From Brasenia schreberi (Eukaryota > Streptophyta > Magnoliopsida > Nymphaeales > Cabombaceae): 64,000 nt of DNA. This document shows, one piece after another, positions 1-10,032 of this stretch. The stretch spans positions 18,575,501 through 18,639,500 of the forward strand of contig JAYKKT010000061.1 of assembly GCA_036023115.1 (NCBI GenBank), in the 5' to 3' direction. The translations under genes were made by a program, and so were the position numbers. Every line of letters starts with the position of its first letter. Position 1 is the first letter of the stretch. Below the pieces are notes generated by a model. It saw nothing but the letters and a program-made list of their open reading frames with translations, searched no databases and was not told where the DNA came from.

Positions 1-300
1 TCTGTGTCGGAGGTCCTGGACCTCCTACTTGCCCAAGGAATGATCGAACTCCCTGAGATTCCCGAGGGAACCACTTCCAAGGGGAAGTTTTTAAATCGAT
101 TTTGCAAGTATCGTCGGCTCAAAGGCCATGATACAAAGCAATGTTTTTCCCTATTCAACAAGATTGAGAACTTGATAGCGCAGAGCCGGCTCCAGGTCAC
201 TGAGGAACCAGAGCCTACCCAAGCTATTTTCAAAGAACCCTTCCCCAACCACGCAAGTACCAGTGGGAAGGGCAAAGAGGTATGTGCTTTAACGATTTGA
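1..300 (+). pseudogene. gag: Element A gag, C-terminal fragment
   Basis: This is the end of a Ty3/gypsy Gag, cut by the window edge. It reads SEVLDLLLAQGMIELPEIPEG and then a knuckle-like block CKYRRLKGHDTKQC. The same block in elements B and D is CKYHRLKGHDTKRC, a C-X2-H-X4-H-X4-C pattern, so A has lost the first His (to Arg). The frame ends in TGA at 298-300, where B and D continue with SKEL, so the gene is broken here. Gag would form the particle and bind the RNA. Homology to B and D is seen directly; function is from the family. Confidence 0.85.
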
Positions 301-1735
301 AAGAGTCTAGCGCATGCATATCATTTTGGGTTTTCTACTTGTGCACCATCTCTCATCCTTCATAGGAAAATCGCCCCCAAGTAGTAATCGGGGGAGCACC
401 CAGAGTCCCGCCCTCGGTTAAACCTGTTTTACAAATCCAAGGTGCTTCAAAGCACACGAGTAGAGCCATCATAGGTGCGAGCCCTAGGCAGGTCGTGGGG
501 GAAGTGACTAGGTCTGGAAGGATCTATCAACCCCCGCATCTACAAAATGCTAAAAAAGTGGTCAATATACCTAGCCCTTCAAAAGCATGTATTCCTAGGA
601 TCTCGCCAAAAACGGACAAAGGCAAAGTTGTTTTAACCTTGTATGATTTTGAAAATCATCTTTCAAAGATTCCAATTAACATGTCCATCCTAGAGCTGAT
701 ACAAACCTCGCCTAGGCATAGACTTGTTTTAGAGAAAATTCTAGAAAGAGCCAAGGTTAGCTCAAACATAACCCCAAAGTCCTTGTCAACCCAAGTGGCA
801 TCTATAGGTGCAAAAATGCTCATCGTGTTCTCAGAAGAGGATATCGAAAGACCCTATGAATCCCACAACCAGGCCCTGCATATCGAGGTGGTATTGAATC
901 ACCATCCTTTGGACAGGTGCGTAGTTGATGGGGGAGGAGGTCTCAACATCCTTCCGTTCCATGTGGCATATCAAATCGGAGTTGCCTTGACCTCCGTAAA
1001 CCCAAGCCCCATCGTGATCACTGGATACGATGGGAATGCGTCTAGACCCTTAGGATCCATAGAATTACCCATGGAAACGGGGGGCATAGCCCACATGGGG
1101 GTGTTCCACGTCTTAGACATTCACCCCTACTATAACCTATTGCTTGGGAGGCCATTGATACACAGCCTGCGAGCTGTGCCATCCACCTTCCATAGGTGTG
1201 TAAAAATCCCTTCGAGGATCAAGTCGTGGTAATTCTAGGTGAGAGTCACCCTCAGCTTCAGGGAATACAGAATTTCCCATGCTTATCAGGTCACCCAGCC
1301 TTGGAGGATAATCTGGGGCAAGTATTGGTCGAGCCACCCAAGCTCATCCTTCAAAACCCTAGGAAGGTGTTGTGTATCAAGGGGCAGCCCAAGGCTCGCC
1401 CACTCAAAACCATCACGATCCTAGATAAAAAGCCATATAAGCATAACATGGACGATAGCAAGTTCCAAAACCACGAATTATATCAAAACTTTTCAAAAAA
1501 CAAAAAATCGTGGAACATGCTATTGAACATGGGATATATGCTCTACCAAAGTCTAGGGACACAAAGCTAGGGTCTCCTTGAGCCCATATTGCCTAGAGCC
1601 AACCCAAGGCGATATGGGATCAGCTATACTCCCAAAATACCACCAAAACCACCACTTGTGACCACCTGGGTCAAGGGTGCCCTGGAGCCTAGTGAAGCAG
1701 AAACCTACGATTTAGACCTCTTATTTAGAGTCTAA
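301..1735 (+). pseudogene. Element A protease and G-patch-like region, broken
   Basis: This continues the gag-protease ORF of A. Positions 301-494 are out of frame. From 495 an open stretch carries GEVTRSGRIYQPPHL, then the retropepsin-like site VDGGGGLNIL near 925-955, and LLGRP near 1141. A one-base loss near 1212 (against B) shifts the frame. The downstream frame holds a G-patch-like segment, SWNMLLNMGYMLYQSLG, up to about 1565; a CAG-to-TAG change then stops it (QGLLEPI in B). The ORF's natural end is LFRV-stop at 1733-1735, as in B. In the element this part would process Gag-Pol; the copy is dead. Confidence 0.85.
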
Positions 1736-3107
1736 CTTGTGGCGTTTTCCTTTGTAGGTATGATGGAAAATCCCTTCTTAAACCAAAAATCAAAAAAATT
1801 GAAAAATCTTGAAATTCAAAAACAATTTGGAAAACCTCAAAAACCAAAAACATTAGAAATTTGTGCAAAAACCAAAAAAACTGTTGTTTGTATAGCTCCA
1901 AGTGTCTTTGCTTTACAAAAATCCAAAAAAATCAAAAATTTAGAAATCTCCAAAAACAAAATCCTGTATATACCAGCTCCTGGTAAAAGTTTGGAAAAGG
2001 CCAAGGATTTCAAAGAGAAAATTGTCTTCAAAACAAGACCAAAAGCTTCGAAACCTGTAGAAATTCTAAAACAAAAACCAGATATTTTCAAAACCCATGC
2101 ATCAAGTTCAAATTCCCTAGGATTCAATATTCTCGAGAATGATCAAAGCAAGGAAGAAGATCCCCTTCTCCTTGAGGAGGATTCAACTTCCGAGCTCCCC
2201 GAGTTTCATAAAATTCTCGATTTTGAAAAACCTTCGAATTCTATAGGAGGGGATTTCATAGAGATCAACCTAGGGAGTGAAACAAAGCCCAAACACATTA
2301 AGATAGGTGCATGTTTGCATGAGCACGAAGCATCATCATTCATTGCATTCTTAAAAACCTACATCGATGTGTTTGCATGGACGTATGAAGACATGCCAGG
2401 TATAGACCCAAGAGTCGTAGAGCATTGTCTTCCCCTAGATTCAGATTCAAAACCCATAAAGCAAAAGCTTAGAAAGATTCATCCGAACGTGCATGCACAA
2501 GTTAAAGAGGGTTTAGAAGATCTGCTAAATGCCGATTTTATAAAACCCATTGCGTATTCTGATTGGTTGTCAAATATTGTTGTAGTTCGAAAAACCAATG
2601 GGAAAATTTGAATATGCATCGATTTTAGAAACCTGAACAAAGCCACTCTAAAGGATAACTTTCCTTTACCTAACATTGATTTGATAGTCGATAGTACTGC
2701 AAATCATGAAATGTTTTCATTCATGGATGGCTATTGAGGGTATAACCAAATCAAATTAGCCCTAAGAGATCAGGCTAAAACTGCTTTCACCACACCCTGG
2801 GGCACATACTGCTATACAGTCATGCTCTTTGGTTTAAAAAATGTTGGCGCCACCTACCAAAGAGCAATGACCACGATCTTTCACGATCAAATTCATGAGC
2901 TCGTAGAGGTATATGTGGATGATCTCTTGGTCAAATCAAAAACTCGATGCACTCATCTCGAATCTTTTTAAAAAGTTTTCGAAAGGCTTAGGCTTTACAA
3001 AATAAAGCTAAACCCTCAAAAGTGCATTTTCGGAGTAGAATCCGGTAAGCTCTTGGGCTTTATGGTAAGCCAAAGGGGCATAGAAGTCGACCCCTCTAAG
3101 TGTAAAG
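1736..3107 (+). pseudogene. pol: Element A reverse transcriptase, truncated
   Basis: This begins with a Lys-rich linker (MMENPFLNQK at 1760), then the acidic linker SELPEFHKILDFE, then the RT. The RT keeps YSDWLSNIVVVRKTNGK, FTTPWGTYCYTVMLFGLKN and the catalytic YVDD at 2912-2923. In-frame stops occur at about 2609 (GKI-stop-ICIDFR), 2736 and 2970. Homology to B ends after DPSKC near 3101-3107. RNase H and integrase are absent to the right, so the element was cut or rearranged inside RT. It cannot encode an active enzyme. Confidence 0.9.
1742..1757 (+). promoter_or_regulatory. Possible 3' splice acceptor between PR and RT ORFs
   Basis: The pyrimidine-rich stretch GCGTTTTCCTTTGTAG lies directly between the stop of the gag-protease ORF and the ATG that opens the RT ORF. 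It fits a plant acceptor. B has the equivalent TTTTCCCTTTGTAG at 22067-22080 on the minus strand. Ogre elements of this lineage are known to splice out an intron between protease and RT. No donor was identified, so this is an inference. Confidence 0.35.
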
Positions 3108-3180
3108 CTTTCTTTTGGGAAAGAGATTTTTGTAGGGATTTCCCTTTTTGCTTTTTGGCCAAGTTTTCCTTTTTGGAGAA
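3108..3180 (-). mobile_element. Scrap of a minus-oriented 3' UTR (element M)
   Basis: This 73-bp pyrimidine-rich piece (TTCTTTTGGGAAAGAGA...TTTGGAGAA) resembles the plus-strand text at about 17938-18010, which lies in the 3' UTR of the minus-oriented element B. The plus-oriented A pol on its left is therefore joined to DNA of opposite orientation. Short and matched by eye. Confidence 0.4.
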
Positions 3181-4123
3181 TGTAAGCACGAAAATTTCTA
3201 CACTCCTGGTTTACAAGACCAGAAATGAGACTTTGCCCGTTTACGTTGCTTTTGAGGGCGTGCCAGCTAGCTTACTTAAACTAGCGAAGATTTTGAAATA
3301 TATCTGACTTTTGAAAGGCAATTGTGGACAAGCGGGATCTTTTCGCTTGAAACCTTCTTTAACCGGTGCTCAAGGGTCAATTCCAGCGCTTTAGAAAACT
3401 TCGATCTTTTTAAACAAACATGAACCTTTTTGAGAAAAAACAAGTATTTAGACGTTTTGTTTGCCTAAGTTGCAAGTTTTATTACGGGGTTATCCGTATC
3501 CAAGTCTTTGAGTTTTTAAGCTATCTTAGGCCGGATGTGTGTGCTGCAAGTGGCCTATATTAGCGAGTTGGAGCGTAGTGCGGGGTTTCCTCTTTGAAAA
3601 TGCACAAAATGCAAGGATGCACGAACTCTCTTCGGGTTTGATATGATGTGAGCTAGGCTCGAATTGAAAGCAACTCACACACCCAGCTTAAAGTAAATAC
3701 CCAAAACGTAAGTGCAACTCACGCAGCTGAAGGGGAAATACCCGAACCTTAAAAGCAACTCACACGACTTGAATGTAAATTGCGGAAGAGAGATATACTT
3801 ATATTAAGAGCGGAAAGGCTCAATGCATGCGTGTGTGAGTGTAGAATTGAAATGACAAACTCACACGACTGAATTGAACTTGCCGAAATTGAAATATAAG
3901 TATATATATGAGCGGGAAGGCTCAACGTGTTCGTGTGTGTTGTGTATAAATGGAAAGACAACTCACACACACGACTTGAATTGAACTTTGCCGAATTTGA
4001 AATATAGATATAGATATGGAAGAGCGGAAAGGGTCAATGTGAGTGAGTGCTTTTGGTGTGTAAATGGAAAGATAACTCACACAACTGAGATTGAACCACC
4101 CGAAATGTAAAGACGTACACAGT
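3181..4123 (-). mobile_element. LTR I, partial (minus orientation)
   Basis: It starts TGTAAGCACGAAAATTTCTA, which matches the start of solo LTR E. It carries the family's terminal module: GCGTGCCAGCTAGC near 3259, the GCTAG/CTAGC hairpin at 3266-3285, and GGCAATTGTGGACAAGCGGG. From about 3700 it has loose repeats built on AAGAGCGGAAAGGCTCAA and ACTCACACGACTTGAA. It is cut at 4124 by the start of LTR J. The rest should lie beyond the right edge of the window. No coding content. Confidence 0.75.
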
Positions 4124-5078
4124 TGTAAACACCCCAAAATCCCACGACTTTCTAAAACCAATACTTGGTTTGCAAATCAGCCCCAAAGGGCCATTTTGAG
4201 TTATGAAAACCCAAGAGCCTTCAGAACCCTGTACATATCATTTTGTACCCTGTACATATCATTTTATACCCTGTACATATTGTTTTAAAACCTGTAAATA
4301 TTGCTTTAAGCCTATAAATAGTGTTTTGAAAGCCCCGTATCCAAATACGAGTTTTTTTAAACCCGGGCTAAGCCCCATTTTTCAAGAAGCCAAAGACAAA
4401 CAGGTGAAGCATGCAAATTCAACACCTGATCGAGAAGCAGCCCAGCAAGCCGCTCACGAAGGCCAATTCCAGAAGTAGCTTCAGAAACCTATTTTGAAGT
4501 CTAGAAGAGCATCCTGGCCTGATAAAAGCCAGGTTCGAAAGGCGAATGGAAGGCCCAGGCATGAAACAGATTGCGAGCCAGGAGCACTCGAAAGCCAAAT
4601 CGACCATTCTCATCCAAGCCTCAAGATTATGAACCAGAAAAGCCATAAATGAGCAAAAACAGAGTCGAAAAAGGCGAAAAGGAGTCCGAACGACAAAGAT
4701 TGGGGAAACCCAACACCAGACGGAGCACTGATGAAGCCAGGGCCCGCACAGATTGTCCGCCTCGAGAAGCCAAGAAGGACCATCCAAAGAAAATTTGGAT
4801 TGGATCTGGACCATAAATATCCACATCCAAATCCAAATAGTGAATAGTGTTTGGATTTGGACCGATCCAAATAGTGTTTGGATTTGGATTGGATCCAAAT
4901 AGTGTTTGGATTGGATTGAATCTAGACCAAAATATCTAGATTCATATCCATAAAAATGTTGGATTTGGATCGGATACGGATCTTAAAATATCCGAGATCC
5001 ACGATCCAGATCCAAATAGTGTTTGGATTTGGATCCAAACCCAAACCCAAACCCAAATCCAAGACCCACCTCAAATGC

Positions 5079-5088
5079 CTATAAATAG
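5079..5088 (+). promoter_or_regulatory. TATA box of LTR J
   Basis: CTATAAATAG, followed by AGGTGAGGGGGT. The same box stands in the matching place of LTR G-left (8421-8430, minus) and LTR E (54848-54857, minus), which supports a shared U3/R promoter. Confidence 0.6.
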
Positions 5089-5509
5089 AGGTGAGGGGGT
5101 CCCAAATGAGGGGTTCATGTGAATTTCAAGGGAGGGCTTGGAGGACAGAGAAGGTCATTAAGGTGAGTGCTTAGTGCTTTCATTTGTTTTAGGGTTTTTT
5201 AATTGTGGGTTAGTGTAGGATTAGTCAAGGGCTGCCCCACCTTAATTGAAGGACTGAAGTTGCTTGAACAAGGAGGCTTAAGGTGGTTGATTGGAGCTTA
5301 AGCACACCCTAAACCACCGTTAAGAGGTAAGCCCCTAATCCACCCTAAACCACTCTTCCTAATCCTTCTAAACCACCTAAGACCTACCTTAAACTGCCAC
5401 CCGTAATCACCCCTAGCTACCCTAATCCTACTTAGGTTAACCTAACATATCAACTCATCTTAACCTAACACAACCGCCTCACATCCACCGCCTCACACGG
5501 TACCCGGGT

Positions 5510-5645
5510 TCCCCCCTACGCACCGCACGCGCGCCAAGCGCCGACTCTAGCGCTCGGCACCCATCGTCAGGCGCCGACCCTGCTCAGGCACCGACTCCAG
5601 CGCCAGGCACCGCCTTGGCGCTTAGCGCTAGTCTCCTGCCCCAGT
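5510..5645. repeat. CpG-rich GGCRCCGAC repeat cluster in LTR J
   Basis: Short variants of GGCGCCGAC, GGCACCGAC and AGCGCT recur here with many CpGs (for example CACGCGCGCCAAGCGCCGAC). The surrounding LTR is CpG-poor. No coding frame. Confidence 0.45.
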
Positions 5646-6489
5646 CGCCTTGGCTGACCTGCTGCCCGACCTTCCACAGCCAACCTCCACCACCTCAACC
5701 GACCTAACTACCACCTTCCACTCCACCACTTACCATCCTAACCGCCTTATAGCATCATTGTAGACACCGAAAATTCTCACTTCTGGTTCTTAAGCCTGAA
5801 GTGAACCTTTTCGCAATCTGCTTCACTTTATGGGCGTGCCAGCTAGTTTACTTTAACTAGCAAAGTATGATTTGAAATAATCTAACTTTTTTGAAGGCAA
5901 TTGTAGGCAAGCGGGATCTTTTTGTCACAGACATTCTTGCACCGATGCACAAGGGTCAGTCTGTACGCTTAGAGACTTCGTTTTGAAACAAGTTTAACTC
6001 AAAATATATTTTGAATGAAGAAGTGTTTTTAAAACTGTTGGAAAATCATGCACTTGGGCGATTTTGATTTTACAAGGGTTGGACGACCCTAAGTCTTTCA
6101 ATTTAATCTACTTAGGCACGATGTGCGTGCATCGAGATAGCCTAAGTCTTGGCGTGTTTGCACGATTGATTCGGGATTTGCTTTGATGCAAGTATGCACT
6201 CTAGCTCGAGTATGGCGAGTATGCAATGCAACTCACACAACTTGAATGTAAAACCCTAATTAAAAGATAATGCTTAAGGGAAATTGCGTAATGTAGATTA
6301 CAAAAAGGGAAATATGGCTATATCTTAAGAGCGGAAAGGCTCAATTGTGTAAGTGTGTGTCGTGCTGAACCTTAAAACCCAAATCTTAAAGACATAGCGG
6401 AAGGGAAATACTTATAATATATATGGGCCCGAAGGTCGCCAACGTGTGCGTGGGTGTTGTGTGTATATGTAAAGACAACTCACACGACT

Positions 6490-6800
6490 TGTAATGTAAA
6501 ACCCAAATAGAATTGCAATATGGCCCTTATTAAGGTCTTGGGAGTAAGAGCGAAAGCTCAATGTGTGTGAGTGTGGAATTGAAAGACCACGCACACAACT
6601 TGAATTAAAAACACCCAAATGAAATTGCAATATGGCCCTTACTAAGGTCTTGGGAGTAAGAGCGAAAGCTCAATGTGTGTGAGTGTGGAATTGAAAGACC
6701 ACGCACACAACTTGAATTAAAACACGCAAATGAAATTGCAATATGGCCCTTACTAGGGTCTTGGGAGTAAGAGCGAAAGCACAATATGTGTGAGTGTATT
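6490..6800 (-). repeat. Tandem ~111-bp LTR units (G)
   Basis: The motif GAGCGAAAGCTCAATGTGTG and its spacer CGCACACAACTTGAATTAAA recur at 6551, 6663 and 6774, a period of 111-112. Each unit carries GAGC-GAAA-GCTC and a GGCCCTTACTAAGGTCTTGG block. The same unit is found in LTRs B, D, F and H. Confidence 0.75.
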
Positions 6801-7227
6801 GAAAGACAACACCCACGACTTAAGTTAAAACCCACGCAGCTGAATATATATAAGTATAACTATATCTTAGGGGCTGTTAAGGCCCGTGTGTGTGCCAAAA
6901 AGGTGTACAACTAAGAGCAGAAAGGCTCAAGTGCACGTGTGTGTTGGTGTGTCAAACCAAGTTATTACAATCGGGGGGAGACAAAGCTCCTTCACTACAA
7001 CCCCGTATCAAAATTTAATAAAACACCAAATGTAAAGACTTACAACTCACCTAGCCCACTATGTGGGGTGTGTCTAGGACGCGTACGCCTTGCTTGTGGA
7101 GCTCGGATCACATGGATGTGGAACCGACTAGCTTGGAGGCTTGAGAACCTTTGAGGACTAGGGAGAGGTGTTTGAGTGGGCTCGTATGGGCTTTGTATGG
7201 GCCTGGTACGAGCCTGGTTTTGGGATG

Positions 7228-8055
7228 ACTCGAGCCAAGGTGGCTCGAGTTGGGTTTTAGGGGAGCTTGGGGGCAACTCGGACTGTCTTGGTGCAGCCCA
7301 AGCTTGGGCCTTGCAGGGGGTGTCTTAGGATGACTCGAGCCAAGGTGGCTCGAGTTAGGTTTTAGGGGAAACCCTAACTAGGTTAGGTTCAGTCAGTCAA
7401 GGCCAAGGCAGGGCGGCCAGGGCTGAACTAGGGCTCGACCTGGCTGGGTGTTGGTAGGATTTTGGTTGAGGTAGGTCTAGGGGGAAGCCAGGTTAAGTCG
7501 GCCAGGTATAGTGTCTTGGGCGCGGGCTGGCTAAAGGGGAGTCATGGCCAGATGTGAGTGGCCAAAGGAAACAGCCTGCCTTGTGGCAAGCCGGGGCTTT
7601 AGTGGTGTGGATAATACACGACCTGCACCAGCAGGCCGTGGGCTTGGGGTGGAAGATGATACACGGCCTGCTCTAGCAGGTCGTGGGGGTTTGGGAATAG
7701 GTGGCCTGCCGAGTGGCAGGCCGTGGGGCTTTGGCTGAATGACCTGCCGAATGGCAGGTCTTGGTGGGATGAATGGCCTGCCTTAAGGGCAGGCCTGGTA
7801 TGGGCTTTAAAAGGGGTAGCACATGGCCTGATTTGGCCGTGTGTTTAGGCTTAGGTGGCCTGCTTCAATGCAGGCCAGGTTTTTGGCAAAGAACCAAGGA
7901 AGCCCGGCCACCTTTGGCCGGGCTGTTTTGGGTAGGTAGGTAGGGACAAACCCAGCCCACGACTGGGCGGGTTTTGAGGTAGGTGGCCTGCCTTTAGGGT
8001 AGGCCAGACCTTGGGTAAAAGGGGATGGGACATGGCCTGCTGGTGCAGGCTGTGG
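7228..8055. repeat. Array of short perfect inverted repeats in LTR G
   Basis: At least ten stem-loop sequences with 7-10-bp stems and 3-6-base loops. Examples: ACTCGAGCCA/TGGCTCGAGT at 7228-7250 and again at 7333-7355; GGCCTGCC/GGCAGGCC at 7703-7722; GACCTGCC/GGCAGGTC at 7741-7760; GGCCTGCC/GGCAGGCC at 7775-7795; GGCCTGC/GCAGGCC at 7857-7876; GCCCGGCCA/TGGCCGGGC at 7902-7923. Stems differ but stay paired. The same kind of array is in solo LTR E. Confidence 0.8.
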
Positions 8056-8420
8056 GTTTTAGGGAAGGCTCGAGTTGAGTGGAGCTTTGGATGGTGGCAG
8101 GTGTGGTGTTGTGGAGTGGGTGTGCTAGGTCTAGGTGGGTTCCATGGAGTGGGTTAGGTTAGGTTTAGAGGGATGTAGAGAGAAGGGTTAGGTCGGTTAG
8201 GGTTATCTAGCTCTAGCCACCTCCAATCGGTCCAGCCCACTTCCACGCCCGCGGTCCACCTCTTGGTGCAGCTAGGCTCAAGTTGGTGCAACCCCTTGAT
8301 CTAGCCTTGGCCAACATGACTCAAGCCCACTTCACTCATGAGTCCACATGGCTAGGTTTATCACTCCCTCTCTCTCCTCCCAAGCATTTGCATGATCCCT
8401 TTACATGGACCCCCTCACAT

Positions 8421-8430
8421 CTATTTATAG
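8421..8430 (-). promoter_or_regulatory. TATA box of LTR G-left
   Basis: CTATAAATAG on the minus strand, matching the box in LTRs J and E. It lies in the sense direction of the LTR. Confidence 0.6.
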
Positions 8431-9025
8431 ACATTTGAGGTGGGTCTTGGATTTGGGTTTGGGTTTGGGATTTGGATTCAGACCCAAATCCAAACACTAT
8501 TTGGATTTGGATCATGGATCTCAGATATTTTGAGATCCGTATCCGATCCAAACCCAACATTTTTATGGATACGAATCTGGATATTTTGGTCCAGATCTGA
8601 TCCAATCCAAACACTATTCATTACATGGATTTGGATCTGGATATTTATGGTCCAGATCCAAATCAAAATTTCTTCGGACAGTCCTTCTTGGCTTCTCGAG
8701 GCGAACGATTTGTGTGGGCACTAGCTTCATCAGCGCTCCGTCTGGTGCTAAGTTTTTCCCAACTTTGTCGTCCGGACTCCGTCTCATCGTTTTGGACTCC
8801 ATTTTTCTTGATTTTGAGCTTTTCTTCAAACGGGCTCTGCTTTCTCTTGTTTTTGATCAGGGAGTGGCTTTTGAAGCTTTGGGCTTGAATCCTCTTCTGG
8901 CCTAGGGTCTCCTTTTGCCTTTTGTACCTGTTTTCACATTTTAAAACAGGTTGTCGTTTTGGCTCAAACGAATTTTTTGGTGTTTTTGAGAGTTTTTGAA
9001 ATATAGAAGATTTGGGGTGTTTACA

Positions 9026-9042
9026 AATGCCCCTCTTTGGCA
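9026..9042 (-). promoter_or_regulatory. Polypurine tract of element G
   Basis: On the minus strand it reads TGCCAAAGAGGGGCATT and abuts the LTR start. The same tract flanks the 3' LTRs of B, X and D. It would prime plus-strand DNA synthesis. Confidence 0.85.
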
Positions 9043-9831
9043 TTAGCAAAGAAGAAACACCCCATTTTGGTTTTTCTCTCAAATTTTCTCGAGAATACAC
9101 CATTTATTTCGCAAAAACCCAGTTTTACTTTTCCATAGGTGGGGATTTTTAGCAAAAGGGGGCTTTTCCTAGCTATTTCCCTATATGTATGATCATGCAC
9201 GAACGACTCTTTGAATGCATGCATGAGAAAATTTTTATTTTTGGGTTTTGAGCCCGAAGAGAGCCTTTTGAGGCTGGCTGCTCCGAGCAGGTTTTTACCC
9301 ATGTCTTCATGACATTTTCCGGGTTTTCGAGCTTTAGAGAGATCCTTTTAAGGCTGTCTGCTCTAAGCAGGTTGTACCCTTGTCTTTTTTACATTCGTGG
9401 GTTTTTTGAAAATTTCTTTTTAAAAAGGAACCCCTTTTAACTTGTATCGAAAAGGACTTACATTTTTCATACTTCCCTTCATTCGGGTTTCAATACCTAC
9501 TACTTAGTAGAGGTTTTTGGGTAGAAAAACTTGGAAAACATTTCAAAGTTTCATTTCCTACAAAACAAAGTCGAGTTCTCAGACAAAATAAAATCCAAAT
9601 AAGCTGATTTTATTCGTACTTTAGGATTTTCGCAAATTTGAATCTTTTTCCTCGGGGATAAGCCGTAGGGATATGGGAAAGAGATACCACTGTTCCTTCT
9701 GAAGCGTCCCGTGGTTTTAGGCAAAGAATCGGAAAATCGCTCTTTGGAGCTTTGGCTTTTTGTTTCTTTTTTTCACAGAGGGTCTCCCTTTGGGAGTATT
9801 TTTTTATTAATCCCTCTTTTCTTTAAAGGAG

Positions 9832-10020
9832 AGCATCTCTTTGGAGGAGTTTTTGTATTCCCTGTTTATGAAGGGAAGACCTCTTTGGGAGGAGTTTTTT
9901 TATATCTCCTTTTTCTTTTGAACGAGAAGACCTCTTTCGGAGGAGTTTTTGTATTCCCTGTTTATGAAGGGAAGACCACTTTCGGAGGAGTTTTTGTATT
10001 CTCGTTTTTTTTCTTTTTCT
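9832..10020 (-). repeat. 3' UTR tandem repeat of G, four units
   Basis: Units start at 9832, 9877, 9928 and 9973, each of the form AGACCTCTTTSGGAGGAGTT followed by TTTGTATTCCCTG (plus-strand text). Element X has four related units in the same place, before its PPT. Confidence 0.75.
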
Positions 10021-10027
10021 TTTGAAC

Positions 10028-10032
10028 ACAGC
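10028..10032. repeat. Target site duplication of D, left
   Basis: acagc directly before the D LTR start. The same five bases follow the D LTR end at 56289-56293. The match shows that both outer ends of D, 46 kb apart, come from one insertion into G. Confidence 0.85.

Larger units (their letters stand above)
4124..5758 (+). mobile_element. LTR J, partial (plus orientation)
   Basis: It starts TGTAAACACCCCAAAATCCC, the sense start of this LTR superfamily, directly after acagt (4119-4123), the presumed TSD in LTR I. It has the GTTTGGATTTGG / GGATCTGGACC repeats (about 4790-5060) found in G and E, and a TATA box CTATAAATAG at 5079-5088. From about 5165 it runs into CCTAA-rich DNA and a CpG-rich block at 5510-5645. 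Element G interrupts it at 5759. No gene is present. Confidence 0.75.
5759..9025 (-). mobile_element. Element G, left LTR (3' LTR in sense)
   Basis: A complete 3267-bp LTR from TGTAGACACC to GTGTTTACA. The 5 bases before it are atcat (5754-5758), the presumed TSD; its partner lies outside the window. The first 100 bases match 60488 onward (the right LTR) with few changes. It contains the terminal hairpin GCTAGTTTACTTTAACTAGC (5842-5861), about three 111-112-bp tandem units (6490-6800), a dense array of short inverted repeats (7228-8055), a TATA box and the GGATCTGGA...TCCAGATCC palindrome near 8634. A PPT abuts its right end, which fixes orientation. Confidence 0.9.
9043..10032 (-). mobile_element. 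Element G 3' untranslated region (left part)
   Basis: No ORF of worth is seen. Sequence resembles the 3' UTR of X and B (TACTTAGTAGAGG block near 9500; GAGATACCACTGTTCCTTCTGAAGCG near 9685). It holds a 45-51-bp tandem repeat at 9832-10020 and is broken at 10033 by element D. The last five bases (acagc) are duplicated at 56289-56293, where G resumes. Confidence 0.8.
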
